A stretch of DNA of 23,878 nt from an uncultured Steroidobacter sp. (GCA_946478975.1 CAMLEO010000087.1:1-23878); one strand, 5' to 3'; shown: positions 1-7,528, counted from the stretch's first letter. Numbers and translations: made by a program. The notes: a model not told the origin generated them from the letters alone.

Positions 1-566
1 GGACGGTTCACCACTCGCTGATCGACTACAAGGGCCAGTGGTACCTCTTCTACCACGACAAGGACCTCTCGCCTTCCTTCGACAAAAACCGCGCGATCCG
101 GGCGGACAAGCTGTTCTTCAATGCCGATGGCACGATCCAAAAAGTCATTCCGACGCTGCGGGGCGTCGGGCTCGTGCAGGCGAACAGCGAGATTCAGATC
201 GATCGTTACAGTGCGACCAGCGGGGAGGGGATCGCGGTTTCGTTTCTGGACGACGCCAATCCGCACGCCGGCTGGAAGACGACGTTCAGCGCGCTCAAGT
301 CCTGGGTGAGATTCAACGAAGTCGACTTCGGCAACAGCGCGCACAAATCGGTTGAAGTCCGCGCGAAGGCGGCAGGCGCAGGCGCGCTCGAAATTCGTTT
401 GGACAAACCAGACGGGCCGGTCGTCGGTCGCATCGATGTCGCCCAGGGAGCGGCCTGGAACATTGCACGTGCGGCGGCCAAGAACGTTCCCGCTGGCGTC
501 CACGACCTGTTTGTTACCCAGGCAGGCGGCAAAGACATCGAAGTCGACTGGGTCAGCTTCCGCTGA
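1..566 (+). CDS. GH43 glycosidase with C-terminal CBM6-like domain, 3' end only
   Basis: The reading frame is open from the window edge (first full codon at base 3) to the TGA at 564-566, so the start lies upstream. The first residues (HHSLIDYKGQWYLFYHD) match the last blade of a GH43 five-bladed propeller, where such a His/Tyr-rich strand is common. The remaining ~130 residues look like a CBM6 beta-sandwich and end in the typical GVHDLFV...DVDWVSF-like strand (here VHDLFVTQAGG and EVDWVSFR). GH43 enzymes are mostly arabinofuranosidases, beta-xylosidases or arabinanases, and CBM6 often binds xylan. The five-residue catalytic set is not visible because the N-terminal part is missing, so the exact activity is open. 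It converges on the GH10 xylanase gene, which supports a role in xylan side-chain removal. Confidence 0.82.
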   Translation, partial: TVHHSLIDYKGQWYLFYHDKDLSPSFDKNRAIRADKLFFNADGTIQKVIPTLRGVGLVQANSEIQIDRYSATSGEGIAVSFLDDANPHAGWKTTFSALKSWVRFNEVDFGNSAHKSVEVRAKAAGAGALEIRLDKPDGPVVGRIDVAQGAAWNIARAAAKNVPAGVHDLFVTQAGGKDIEVDWVSFR

Positions 567-575
567 GAGCAGAAC

Positions 576-600
576 AAAAACGCCCCTCCGAAGAGGGCGT
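576..600 (-). terminator. Rho-independent terminator of the GH10 gene
   Basis: A GC-rich hairpin lies at 580-600. The arms ACGCCC (580-585) and GGGCGT (595-600) are extended by TC/GA after one bulged base, around a CGAA loop. The run of five A on the plus strand (576-580) becomes a T-tract when read on the minus strand, directly after the stem. It therefore ends the GH10 transcript, whose stop codon is 24 nt away. There is no T-tract for the plus-strand GH43 gene, which may only be slowed by the stem. Confidence 0.8.
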
Positions 601-623
601 CAGCAACTGGGCTGCGAGTTCTG

Positions 624-2261
624 TCAGCGGCCCAGGTAATTCATCAGCCAGGTCATCGCCGGACGCGGCGTGCCGTTGCTTTGTATCAATCCGCTGCCGT
701 TCACCCACGTGCTGCCGACTACATAACCCCACAGCGTGATGCCTGCGACGGAAGGGTGGTTGTAGAACAGCGGGAACTGCTGCTGCATGATCTGCAGCTG
801 TTCCTGATCGTTGGTGCGGGCAACGTCATACTCGGTGATATAGATCGGCAGACCGAGTGCAGCGACTTGATTGAGCTTGTTTTGGATGCTGCTCAGTGAC
901 TGGCCCTCCAGACCGTGGCCTTGTGCACCCAGCGCGTCGACCACGCCAGCGTTGACCGCCGGTGTCGCCATCTGGATGAACTTGTCGGTGTCCCAGCTCA
1001 GCACGTTGTAGTCGTTGAGGATCAGCACGGCATTTGGGCAGTACTGCCGGGCGAGCTGGAAAGAACGAATGATCCAATTGCTGCCGAACGCGTTCTGCGC
1101 GAAGCCGGCGGGCGCGTGTCCCGGCGTGGCCTCGTTGACCACGTCGATCAGCGCCGTCTTCGGATAACGCGCGCAGTAATCGCGAATCCATTCCTCGATC
1201 TCCGCAGCCTGTTCGCTCGCGCTCAGCGAATTGATCCAGCTCGGCGCCTGGTTGCCCCAGATGAAGGTGTGCTGCTTGAAGGGAATGTTGTGCTCGATGG
1301 CGTAGTTGTAGGCGCGGTCCAGGCCGCTCCAGTTATAAACATCCCGAGTGGCTTCGACCGATCCCCATTTGCCTTCGTTCTCCGGCGTGAGCTGGTTCCA
1401 GTACTGGATGAAGTCGGAACGGACTGCGCCGTTGGTCGTGATGTTGCCGACGAACATCGTCGGCAGCGGGCCGGGGCCGCCGCCGCCCGACACGGTGCCA
1501 AAGCCGATGACGCCATTACAGTGCATCCATTCGCTGTAGCCGCCGCCGCCGCAACTGCCGTTGGTGTAGAACGCCGTGTTGTAACTTTGCGCTTCCGCCT
1601 GGCGTGTCTGCCCGTTTACGACGATGTAATCCACCTGCACGTCGCGACCGGTGGCGTCGTTGGTGAATGCGAGCGTGATCGAGCCGGTGAGGTTGGTCGA
1701 AGCAGTGTAGTCCTGGTAGCCGGTCGTCAGCGTCCAGGTGGCAACATAGGTATTGTCGATGCGCAAGCTGATGGACTCAGTACCCGCCGTGCCGCGTGCA
1801 CGAACCGCAATGCTGTTGGCTGAATTTGAAACCGGGCCATAGGTGATGGCGCCGTTACAATGCAGCCATTCGCTGTTGGAGCCGCCGCCGCAGCTGCCGT
1901 TGACGTAGACGCCGGTGTTGGAGCTTTGATTTTCCGACTGGCGCGTTTCGCCATTCACGATGATGTAATCCACCTGCACGTCGCGGCCGCTGGCGTCGTT
2001 GGTGAACGCCACCGAGACGCTGCCGGTGAGACTGGTCGATGCGCTGAAGCTCTGATAGCTGGTGGTCAGCGACCAGGTGGCCACAGTGCTGTTATCCACC
2101 CGCAGCGAAATCGATTCGCCACCGGCGGTGCCGCGTGCGCGAACCACGATCGTTGAAGTCCCCTGTGCGAAAGCGTCCGTTGCCAGGCCGGCGATGAACA
2201 AGGCCAGCATGGCCATGGCCCACCCCAGGAATCCAGCGTTTTCCCTTGCTGCTCGTTTCAT
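624..2261 (-). CDS. Secreted endo-1,4-beta-xylanase, CBM60-CBM60-GH10
   Basis: This 545-aa exported enzyme should cut internal beta-1,4 bonds of the xylan backbone. Residues 1-32 form a signal peptide (cleavage near AFA|QG). Two consecutive CBM60-like xylan-binding modules follow at about 35-144 and 150-254, each beginning VRARGTAG.ESISLR.DN and ending NGSCGGG..SEW.HCNG. A Gly/Pro linker (258-267) leads to the GH10 barrel (268-545). The acid/base is Glu377 in DVVNEA and the nucleophile is Glu477 in ITEYDV; QLTPENEGKWG and LNDYN are further GH10 landmarks. The ATG at 2261 was chosen because it starts the signal peptide and has GAGGAG eight bases upstream; the frame stays open to 2453 but without export features. 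It is convergent with the GH43 gene and divergent from GH97. The two CBMs look like a recent tandem duplication. Confidence 0.93.
   Translation of the reverse strand: MKRAARENAGFLGWAMAMLALFIAGLATDAFAQGTSTIVVRARGTAGGESISLRVDNSTVATWSLTTSYQSFSASTSLTGSVSVAFTNDASGRDVQVDYIIVNGETRQSENQSSNTGVYVNGSCGGGSNSEWLHCNGAITYGPVSNSANSIAVRARGTAGTESISLRIDNTYVATWTLTTGYQDYTASTNLTGSITLAFTNDATGRDVQVDYIVVNGQTRQAEAQSYNTAFYTNGSCGGGGYSEWMHCNGVIGFGTVSGGGGPGPLPTMFVGNITTNGAVRSDFIQYWNQLTPENEGKWGSVEATRDVYNWSGLDRAYNYAIEHNIPFKQHTFIWGNQAPSWINSLSASEQAAEIEEWIRDYCARYPKTALIDVVNEATPGHAPAGFAQNAFGSNWIIRSFQLARQYCPNAVLILNDYNVLSWDTDKFIQMATPAVNAGVVDALGAQGHGLEGQSLSSIQNKLNQVAALGLPIYITEYDVARTNDQEQLQIMQQQFPLFYNHPSVAGITLWGYVVGSTWVNGSGLIQSNGTPRPAMTWLMNYLGR
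1500..2159 (-). repeat. Tandem duplication encoding two CBM60 modules
   Basis: The two CBM60-like modules of the xylanase (codons ~35-144 and ~150-254) are similar in DNA as well as protein. The block reading GATGTAATCCACCTGCACGT on the plus strand occurs in both copies (near 1624 and 1963), and both are followed by GGCGTCGTTGGTGAA. The similarity extends over most of each module, so the pair probably arose by in-gene duplication. Confidence 0.75.
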
Positions 2262-2550
2262 TGGATCGTCTCCTCGGTTGTGAAAGATACCGCTACCAAT
2301 TTTTCGGGCGTCGAACCTCCTCGAAGTGCTGCTGCAGGATTCAGTGCAAACGGGCGGAGATTGTTGGGGGCAGGCGAGGTGCCCACGACCGTGAGAGGTC
2401 GCAAAGCTCAACATCCATGTGGGCTCCTGGTGAATATTCGGACGCGCTTCCAATGCGCGTCGCGAGCAAACTTTGGTCGCGAACGACGTGACTTGTCAAT
2501 GGCTGCAAGGTGCACCTCGTACGGCGAGCCTGCCCGGCACAGTACCGCAT

Positions 2551-2569
2551 GTTTTCATTAAGGAAAATA
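2551..2569. promoter_or_regulatory. AT-rich imperfect palindrome, candidate operator
   Basis: Bases 2552-2567 read TTTTCATTAAGGAAAA, which matches its own reverse complement at 14 of 16 positions. It lies just upstream of the GH97 -35 box and about 290 bp from the GH10 start. A related element (GTTTT.ATTA...GAAAATA) occurs at 7322-7342 in front of the GH29 gene, which suggests a common regulator. The regulator itself is not in the window. Confidence 0.45.
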
Positions 2570-2575
2570 TTTTTA

Positions 2576-2604
2576 TTGGCAATGGAGCATGTTGTCTTTA
2601 GCAT
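2576..2604 (+). promoter_or_regulatory. Candidate sigma-70 promoter for GH97
   Basis: TTGGCA (2576-2581, five of six to consensus) and TAGCAT (2599-2604, four of six) are separated by 17 bp, 33 bp upstream of the GH97 start codon. The -35 box overlaps the motif TTTTATTGG (2571-2579), which also occurs on the minus strand in front of GH29. Not experimentally supported. Confidence 0.5.
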
Positions 2605-2637
2605 GTCGACGGGGTCGGTGAAAAAATACACACGAGC

Positions 2638-4569
2638 ATGTACCGCGTTCCGAAGACTGTTTCTCGGGGAATTGCCGCGCTGGTCGCGACGTTTGCAGCC
2701 ACACTGGTCAGCACATCGGCGCTGGCAAGCAGCGAGACCGTCAAGTCTCCCGATGGCCGAATCGCCATTCGCATCGAAGCGGACGCGAGCCGCTTCTCGG
2801 TCTCCCGTAACGGCGAGACAGTGATTGCTCCCTCGGCATTGGGGCTGGAGTTCGATGGCGCGCCGGAGCTGAACGATCTCGAGCTCGAACAGCGCGCAGA
2901 CGAGCAGGTCGATCGCACGATTCCGCTCATCGCGACCAAAGCTGCCAGCGCGCGCGATCGCTATCACGGCGCAACGTTTACGTTTCGCGAGCAGGGCGAT
3001 GCGGCTCGTCGGCTGAAGATCGACGTGCGTGCTTACGACGACGGTGTCGCATTTCGCTATCGGATCGAAGACTCGGCGCCGGTAAGCCTGCGAGGGGAAC
3101 GGACGGCGTTTGCCCTCCCCGAACATTCTTCCTGCATCGTCACGCCGAAAAACGAGGCGCACGAGACTCAGTTTCAAACATTGCCGCTGTCGCAGCTGCG
3201 CACGGACATCGGGTACGACGTGCCGATGGTTTGCGCCACGCGCTCCGGCCGTACTCACTTTGCGATCACGCAAGCGCACTTGGATGGTTACACCGGCGCA
3301 TCGTTGTGGCGAGAAGGTGAGTCGCTGCGTGTACGGCTCTCGGCTGTGCCAAAGCGGCCCGGACCCGCGTTCGTTTCCAAAGGCGGGCTCACCACCGCCT
3401 GGCGCGTGGTGATGATGGGAAATCGTGCCGGCGACCTGATCGCATCCCCGCTGATTGGCAATTTGAATCCGCCCCCGGCGGATGACTTCAGCTGGGTAAA
3501 GCCGGGAAAAACAGCCTGGGACTGGTGGTCCGGCCCGCTCGCCGGTGTGAAGCCGGACGTGACGACTTATCGTCGCTTCATCGATTTCGCTGCGGCTTCA
3601 GGATTCGCGTACTACCTGATCGATGCTGGTTGGTCGTTAGGCGCAGGTCCGTGCTGTGACGCTTTGCCGACCAACGACATCACGCGTGCCGCCGAGGGCA
3701 TCGACATGGCGGAGCTGGTGCGATATGCGGCAGACAAAGGCGTCGGCCTGATTCTGTGGGCGCATTGGGAACACGTTGCGCCACGCATGGATGAAGTGCT
3801 CGATACCTATCAACGCTGGGGCATCAAGGGCGTCAAGATCGACTTCATGAACCGCGACGATCAGGACATGGTCGAGTTCTATCAACGCGTCGCGAGCGCC
3901 ACAGCGAAACGTCACTTGCTGCTGGACTTGCACGGTGCATACATTCCGGCCGGATTGCAGCGGACCTATCCGAACTTCATCACCCAGGAAGGCGTGCTGG
4001 GAGCGGAGTGGAACAAGATGGACAAGCGAGTGACGCCGCAACACAACTTGATGCTGCCGTACACGCGCATGCTGGCCGGGCCCATGGACTACACGCCCGG
4101 CGGTTTCCGCCACCGTACTGCGGGCACATTTGAGGTTCGTGCCGAGATGCCGTTTGTGCAGACCACGCGCGGCCAGGCGCTGGCAATGTACGTCGTCTAT
4201 GACAGCCCGCTGCAAATGGTGTCCGACGATCCGGATGCATATAAAGACGCCGCCGGTTTCGATTTCATTCGGCGCGTTCCCACCGCTTGGGATGGAACAC
4301 GCTTCCTGTCTGGAGAACCTGGCCGCGATATCGTGCTGGCCCGGCGTCAAGGGAACACGTGGTTCATCGGAGCGATGACAGCCGAGGAGGGGCGCACACA
4401 GAAAGTATCGTTGCGCTTCCTGCCGCGGGGGAAGTATCGCGCGACGATCTGGCAAGATGGCGCGACTGCCAACGATGTGGGTCGTACCGAACGCAACGTT
4501 ACATCTCGCGATGTCCTCGAATTGAAACTCGCGCCGGCGGGCGGAGCGGTGGTGATGCTGGAGCCTTGA
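2638..4569 (+). CDS. GH97 glycosidase, retaining alpha-galactosidase type
   Basis: This 643-aa exported enzyme (signal peptide ~1-30, ending ALA|SSE) has the GH97 order: an N-terminal beta-super-sandwich (~31-285), a catalytic (beta/alpha)8 barrel (~286-540) and a C-terminal beta domain. GH97 contains inverting alpha-glucosidases (SusB type) and retaining alpha-galactosidases. Here the barrel has Asp402 in GVKIDFMN at the retaining nucleophile position and Glu457 in LGAEWNK as acid/base. HGAYIPAG has Gly where SusB-like enzymes carry a base Glu (HEA). These features favour alpha-galactosidase-like retaining chemistry. RTYPN and LAGPMDYTPG are family signatures. The ribosome site is weak (ACGAG before the ATG). 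The gene is divergent from the xylanase and converges on the dehydrogenase. The substrate may be a galactose cap on a xylan side chain, which is inference. Confidence 0.9.
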   Translation: MYRVPKTVSRGIAALVATFAATLVSTSALASSETVKSPDGRIAIRIEADASRFSVSRNGETVIAPSALGLEFDGAPELNDLELEQRADEQVDRTIPLIATKAASARDRYHGATFTFREQGDAARRLKIDVRAYDDGVAFRYRIEDSAPVSLRGERTAFALPEHSSCIVTPKNEAHETQFQTLPLSQLRTDIGYDVPMVCATRSGRTHFAITQAHLDGYTGASLWREGESLRVRLSAVPKRPGPAFVSKGGLTTAWRVVMMGNRAGDLIASPLIGNLNPPPADDFSWVKPGKTAWDWWSGPLAGVKPDVTTYRRFIDFAAASGFAYYLIDAGWSLGAGPCCDALPTNDITRAAEGIDMAELVRYAADKGVGLILWAHWEHVAPRMDEVLDTYQRWGIKGVKIDFMNRDDQDMVEFYQRVASATAKRHLLLDLHGAYIPAGLQRTYPNFITQEGVLGAEWNKMDKRVTPQHNLMLPYTRMLAGPMDYTPGGFRHRTAGTFEVRAEMPFVQTTRGQALAMYVVYDSPLQMVSDDPDAYKDAAGFDFIRRVPTAWDGTRFLSGEPGRDIVLARRQGNTWFIGAMTAEEGRTQKVSLRFLPRGKYRATIWQDGATANDVGRTERNVTSRDVLELKLAPAGGAVVMLEP

Positions 4570-4590
4570 CGCGCCACTGCCATGTCCAAA

Positions 4591-4608
4591 CCGCGATCGT
4601 CAACGCGG
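4591..4608. terminator. Weak hairpin between convergent GH97 and dehydrogenase genes
   Basis: CCGCG (4591-4595) can pair with CGCGG (4604-4608) around an eight-base loop in the 53-bp gap between two convergent genes. There is no T-tract on either strand. It is the only stem seen there and may not terminate by itself. Confidence 0.25.
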
Positions 4609-4622
4609 CGAAGTAGGGCGCG

Positions 4623-5636
4623 TCAGCATTCGATGATGCCTTTGATGACGCCGGTGGCCGAATTCATCCAGGTCGGCAGCACGTCCGCGAGCTGGGTCAG
4701 CTTGGCTCGATGGGTGTTCAGCGCCTGCGTCGGCACATGGCCGTCGCGCATCGCTTGAATCACGCGGTTGAAATCGCGCAGCGTCGCGTTCCGGCTGCCC
4801 AGCAGCGTCATCTCGCGGCGATGAAAATCGGGATCGGAGAACGCAATCATGCCGTTCACGATGGAGAGCAGGACGTAGCTGCCGGCGTGCGCAACGTACG
4901 AGAAGCCCGCTTCCATGGCCTCGCGGTTACCAGTGGCATCGAACACGACGTCAAAAAAATCGCCCTGTGACAATTGTTGAAGCCGCTCGGCGGCGTGCTG
5001 ATCGGCCGTGACTACACTATCGATCTTGAGCACGTCTCGGCACACGGCGAGCCGGTCTTCGCGACTGTCCAGTGCGGTCACTGTTCCGCCGCGGTTCATA
5101 GCAAACAATGCCGCCGCGATGCCGATCGGGCCGGCGCCCATGACCAGCACACGAGAGGATCTCTGAATGTCGACGCGCTCGACCGCGTGCGCGCCGATCG
5201 CCAGGAACTCAATCATGGCCGCTTGATCCAGCGTAATGCCTTCGGCGCTGCAAACGAAGCCTTTAGGAATCGCCAGGTACTCGGCCAGCCCGCCGTCGCG
5301 ATGAACGCCCAGCACCTCGATGTTTCGGCAGCAGTTCGGCCGTGACTTGCGGCACGCGGAACATTTGCCGCACGACAGGTAAGGCATGACGTAAACGGGA
5401 TCGCCCGGTTTGAAATGCGAGCCCGCTGGTGCTTCTTCGATTTCTCCGGCGATCTCGTGTCCCATCACGCGTGGATATGTGAGATAGGGCTGCGTGCCGC
5501 GGAAGATGTGCATGTCGGTGCCGCAGATTCCGACTCGTCTCACTCGGATCAGCACCTCGTCGGCGCCGCGCACCGGCACGGGTTTGCGGACCAACTCCAG
5601 GCGGCCGGGCGAGCTGCAAACAACAGCGTCCATCAT
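4623..5636 (-). CDS. Zinc-dependent medium-chain dehydrogenase, RspB/L-galactonate dehydrogenase-like
   Basis: This 337-aa cytoplasmic enzyme should oxidise a hydroxyl of a sugar acid or polyol with NAD. Visible zinc-ADH features are the catalytic zinc ligands Cys38 (GICGTD), His60/Glu61 (MGHE) and Glu143 (MIEF), the structural zinc cysteines 89, 92, 95 and 103, and the Rossmann loop GAGPIG (167-172). Asp190 at the end of the next strand favours NAD over NADP. The segments YLSCGKCSAC and VLGVHRDGG resemble the RspB/LgoD group (L-galactonate oxidoreductase-like), so that is the best guess, but the substrate is not proven. It starts 13 nt after the GH29 stop, with AGGAA seven bases before the chosen ATG (5636); a TTG at 5642 and an ATG at 5633 are alternatives. 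Its placement directly after GH29 suggests it handles the released deoxy- or L-sugar, or its acid. Confidence 0.83.
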   Translation of the reverse strand: MMDAVVCSSPGRLELVRKPVPVRGADEVLIRVRRVGICGTDMHIFRGTQPYLTYPRVMGHEIAGEIEEAPAGSHFKPGDPVYVMPYLSCGKCSACRKSRPNCCRNIEVLGVHRDGGLAEYLAIPKGFVCSAEGITLDQAAMIEFLAIGAHAVERVDIQRSSRVLVMGAGPIGIAAALFAMNRGGTVTALDSREDRLAVCRDVLKIDSVVTADQHAAERLQQLSQGDFFDVVFDATGNREAMEAGFSYVAHAGSYVLLSIVNGMIAFSDPDFHRREMTLLGSRNATLRDFNRVIQAMRDGHVPTQALNTHRAKLTQLADVLPTWMNSATGVIKGIIEC

Positions 5637-5649
5637 GGGCAATTTCCTG

Positions 5650-7290
5650 TCAGGCGAGGCCCGGGCCGTGCACTTTCAATGCGATTGCGAAGCTGCCTGC
5701 GAGGCCTTCCGGCAATCGCACCGTGAGACCACTGCGAGTGCGCCGAAAGCTCAGCTGCTCGTTAGTGGCAACGAGGGCGACGCTTTCGATGCTGCCGGGA
5801 GCCAACGCGGAGTCCTGGCCGAGGCTGGTGATCGTCAGCTCGCCGTTGGTGGGCCAGCCGAGCGCGATGGCATAGAGCACGCCGCGTTTGGTGGTGAAGC
5901 GAATGTCGCGAGGAGTGAAGGCAGCGTTCTTGCTCTCACCAAACATTCCGCCGGCGACGCGGGTGGGGCCTTCGCCGAAGGTGCGCCAAGGCCGCGTGCC
6001 GTAGATGGCATCGCCGTTAGCCGATATCCACTGACCCATGGTTTCCAGAATGGCGCGCTCGTCGGCGTCGATGGTGCCGTCGGCACGCAGCGGCACGGAA
6101 AGTAACAAGTTGCCGTTCTTGGAGACGATGTCGCACAGGCGCTGAATGACGCTGCTGGCGGACTTGTACTGGTGGTTGTCGAACAGCGAACGTTTGTAAT
6201 GCCACTCGCCCAGGCACGTGTCCGTCTGCCAGGGCAGCGGCTCGATCGACTCGCGAAATCCTCGTTCGACGTCTTCGACCACGGCCGGGCGCCGTTCCTG
6301 CGGCACCATCTTGACGTTGATGACTGCGTCCACCGCGCCGCCATGCGCACGAGCACTCTGGTTGTAGTAATACGCGGCGATGTCCAAACCCGCTTGCTCC
6401 AGCGGCAGGCCGGAGTTATCGAAGTACACCAGGTCCGGCTGGTATTTATCGATCAGGTCGCGGCAGCGAAGCTGCCAGTTGCGAGTGAAGGCCGGATTGT
6501 TTGCTGGCGCCTTCTCGTCCCAGGCGCGATCGTTGTTGTCGTGCCAGGCATTGGCGGTTTCCAGCGTAGTGATGCCATCGGGCATCACCATGTTCGGGCC
6601 GGTGTAGAGTTGCTGAGGATCGAGGCCTTCCCACCACTTGCCGCGGCCCTGTTCCTTGCGCAGGTTGAAGGCGTCGTAACGCACGCCGGCCTTCGGGCCC
6701 ACAGGATCGTATCCATAGGCCGGCTGATACCAGTGCCACGCGTGCGCCGAGTGATTGCTCACGCCAAAGCGCAGGCCGCGCTCACGAGCCAGCTTTGCCC
6801 AAGTGCCGACGATGTCTCGTCGAGGGCCGACTCGCATGGAGTTCCATTGGTGATAGCGCGAGTCGTAGGCGTCGAAGTTGTCGTGATGATTGGCGAGCGC
6901 GACGAAATATTTCGCGCCGGCGCGTTGATACAAATCGAGCAGCGCGGCCGGCTCCCAGTGTTCCGCACGCCACAGATTCTCGATTTCCATGAAACCCGTG
7001 ACGCTGGGATGGCCGTAGGTGCGCACGTGGTGTTCATAGTCCGGATGGCCTTGCAGATACATGCTCCGGGCGTACCAGTCGCCAGTTTCAGGCACGCACT
7101 GGGCGCTCCAATGCGCCCACAGGCCGAGCTTGGCGTCTCGGAACCAGTCGGGCACTCGATAGTTGTCGATCAGCGAGGACCAGCTGGGGGAGAAGCGATC
7201 GGGCTCGGCCGCGCGCGCAATGAGCGGGGCGCCGGGTAACGCACAAAGACTCAGGCCACCGGCAATCAGCTGGCGTCGCGATAAGTTCAT
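5650..7290 (-). CDS. GH29 alpha-L-fucosidase family enzyme with Tat-like signal
   Basis: This 546-aa periplasmic enzyme belongs to GH29, which releases terminal alpha-L-fucose (and, in some members, related L-sugars) with retention. The N-terminus has a twin-arginine motif (NLSRRQLIAGG) and a hydrophobic stretch ending ARAA, so export folded by Tat is likely. The barrel carries KLGLWAHWS (54-62), the substrate-binding HHDNFDAYDS (135-144) and the probable nucleophile Asp291 in LVYFDNSG. The C-terminal ~90 residues form a beta-sandwich. The ATG at 7290 was chosen because it starts the Tat signal and follows GGGGGGA; the open frame upstream to 7401 crosses the promoter. It forms a transcription unit with the dehydrogenase downstream and is divergent from GH3. 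Acid/base identity and the choice between fucose and L-galactose cannot be settled from sequence alone. Confidence 0.88.
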   Translation of the reverse strand: MNLSRRQLIAGGLSLCALPGAPLIARAAEPDRFSPSWSSLIDNYRVPDWFRDAKLGLWAHWSAQCVPETGDWYARSMYLQGHPDYEHHVRTYGHPSVTGFMEIENLWRAEHWEPAALLDLYQRAGAKYFVALANHHDNFDAYDSRYHQWNSMRVGPRRDIVGTWAKLARERGLRFGVSNHSAHAWHWYQPAYGYDPVGPKAGVRYDAFNLRKEQGRGKWWEGLDPQQLYTGPNMVMPDGITTLETANAWHDNNDRAWDEKAPANNPAFTRNWQLRCRDLIDKYQPDLVYFDNSGLPLEQAGLDIAAYYYNQSARAHGGAVDAVINVKMVPQERRPAVVEDVERGFRESIEPLPWQTDTCLGEWHYKRSLFDNHQYKSASSVIQRLCDIVSKNGNLLLSVPLRADGTIDADERAILETMGQWISANGDAIYGTRPWRTFGEGPTRVAGGMFGESKNAAFTPRDIRFTTKRGVLYAIALGWPTNGELTITSLGQDSALAPGSIESVALVATNEQLSFRRTRSGLTVRLPEGLAGSFAIALKVHGPGLA

Positions 7291-7317
7291 CGGAAATCCC
7301 CCCGGGGCGTGAGCGCT

Positions 7318-7354
7318 GGTAGTTTTATTACTGAAGAAAATACTACCAATAAAA
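7318..7354. promoter_or_regulatory. Two interlocked inverted repeats, candidate operator of GH29
   Basis: GGTAGT (7318-7323) pairs with ACTACC (7342-7347), and TTTTATT (7323-7329) pairs with AATAAAA (7348-7354). Both repeats overlap or flank the -10 box of the GH29 promoter candidate, a position suited to repression. The segment 7322-7342 resembles 2551-2569 in front of GH97. Confidence 0.5.
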
Positions 7355-7368
7355 GAATGTCTTGTCAG
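7340..7368 (-). promoter_or_regulatory. Candidate sigma-70 promoter for GH29 and dehydrogenase
   Basis: Read on the minus strand, CTGACA (7368-7363, five of six to consensus) and TAGTAT (7345-7340, four of six) are 17 bp apart, about 50 bp upstream of the GH29 ATG. The spacer contains TTTTATTGG, also found at the GH97 promoter. Confidence 0.55.
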
Positions 7369-7393
7369 GCACTGTCTGGCACTCCGGGCGGTT

Positions 7394-7422
7394 TTGTCCA
7401 TCAGCGGCCGGTATACTTTTAT
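7394..7422 (+). promoter_or_regulatory. Candidate promoter for GH3
   Basis: TTGTCC (7394-7399) and TTTTAT (7417-7422) are 17 bp apart, each four of six to the sigma-70 consensus, about 105 bp upstream of the chosen GH3 start. The -10 lies inside the palindrome at 7415-7431, which could be a control site. The match is modest. Confidence 0.35.
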
Positions 7423-7431
7423 TAATAAAGT
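7415..7431. promoter_or_regulatory. AT-rich palindrome upstream of GH3, candidate operator
   Basis: TTTATTAATAAA (7418-7429) is a perfect 12-bp palindrome, and the flanks ACTT and AGT extend it with one extra base. It stands out in GC-rich DNA and sits over the putative GH3 -10 box. Confidence 0.45.
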
Positions 7432-7528
7432 AGATTGTAGGAATAAAAACGTGTAAGTTCAGCGCGTGCTCCGGAGTCGGCGCTCGTTTCGAGCGATCGC
7501 CGACCGTGAGTTGTTTGCGGGGGAATCT

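Larger units (their letters stand above)
2262..2637. other. Divergent intergenic region between GH10 and GH97
   Basis: This 376-bp stretch has no convincing gene. Its right third is AT-rich and holds a GH97 promoter candidate and a palindromic element (separate entries). On the GH10 side there is a TTGACA hexamer (minus strand, 2499-2494), but no good -10 at 16-18 nt from it. The GH10 messenger would thus carry a leader of about 200 nt or start from an activator-dependent promoter. The frame open from 2453 into the GH10 gene lacks a ribosome site and a signal sequence at its start and is probably not translated. Confidence 0.6.

Noticed and set aside
915..1823. 302-codon plus-strand frame within the xylanase gene
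   Set aside because: Antisense shadow of the CBM60/GH10 gene; Arg/Val-rich with no family features.
2262..2453. 64-codon N-terminal extension of the GH10 gene
   Set aside because: The extension would hide the signal peptide, has no ribosome site, and GAGGAG precedes the internal ATG at 2261.
2494..2499. TTGACA as -35 of a GH10 promoter (minus strand)
   Set aside because: At 16-18 nt downstream only CCAAAG-like sequence is found, which is no -10 box.
7318..7354. Inverted repeats as a transposon end or integration site
   Set aside because: No transposase, target duplication or second end is visible, and the position over a -10 box fits an operator better.
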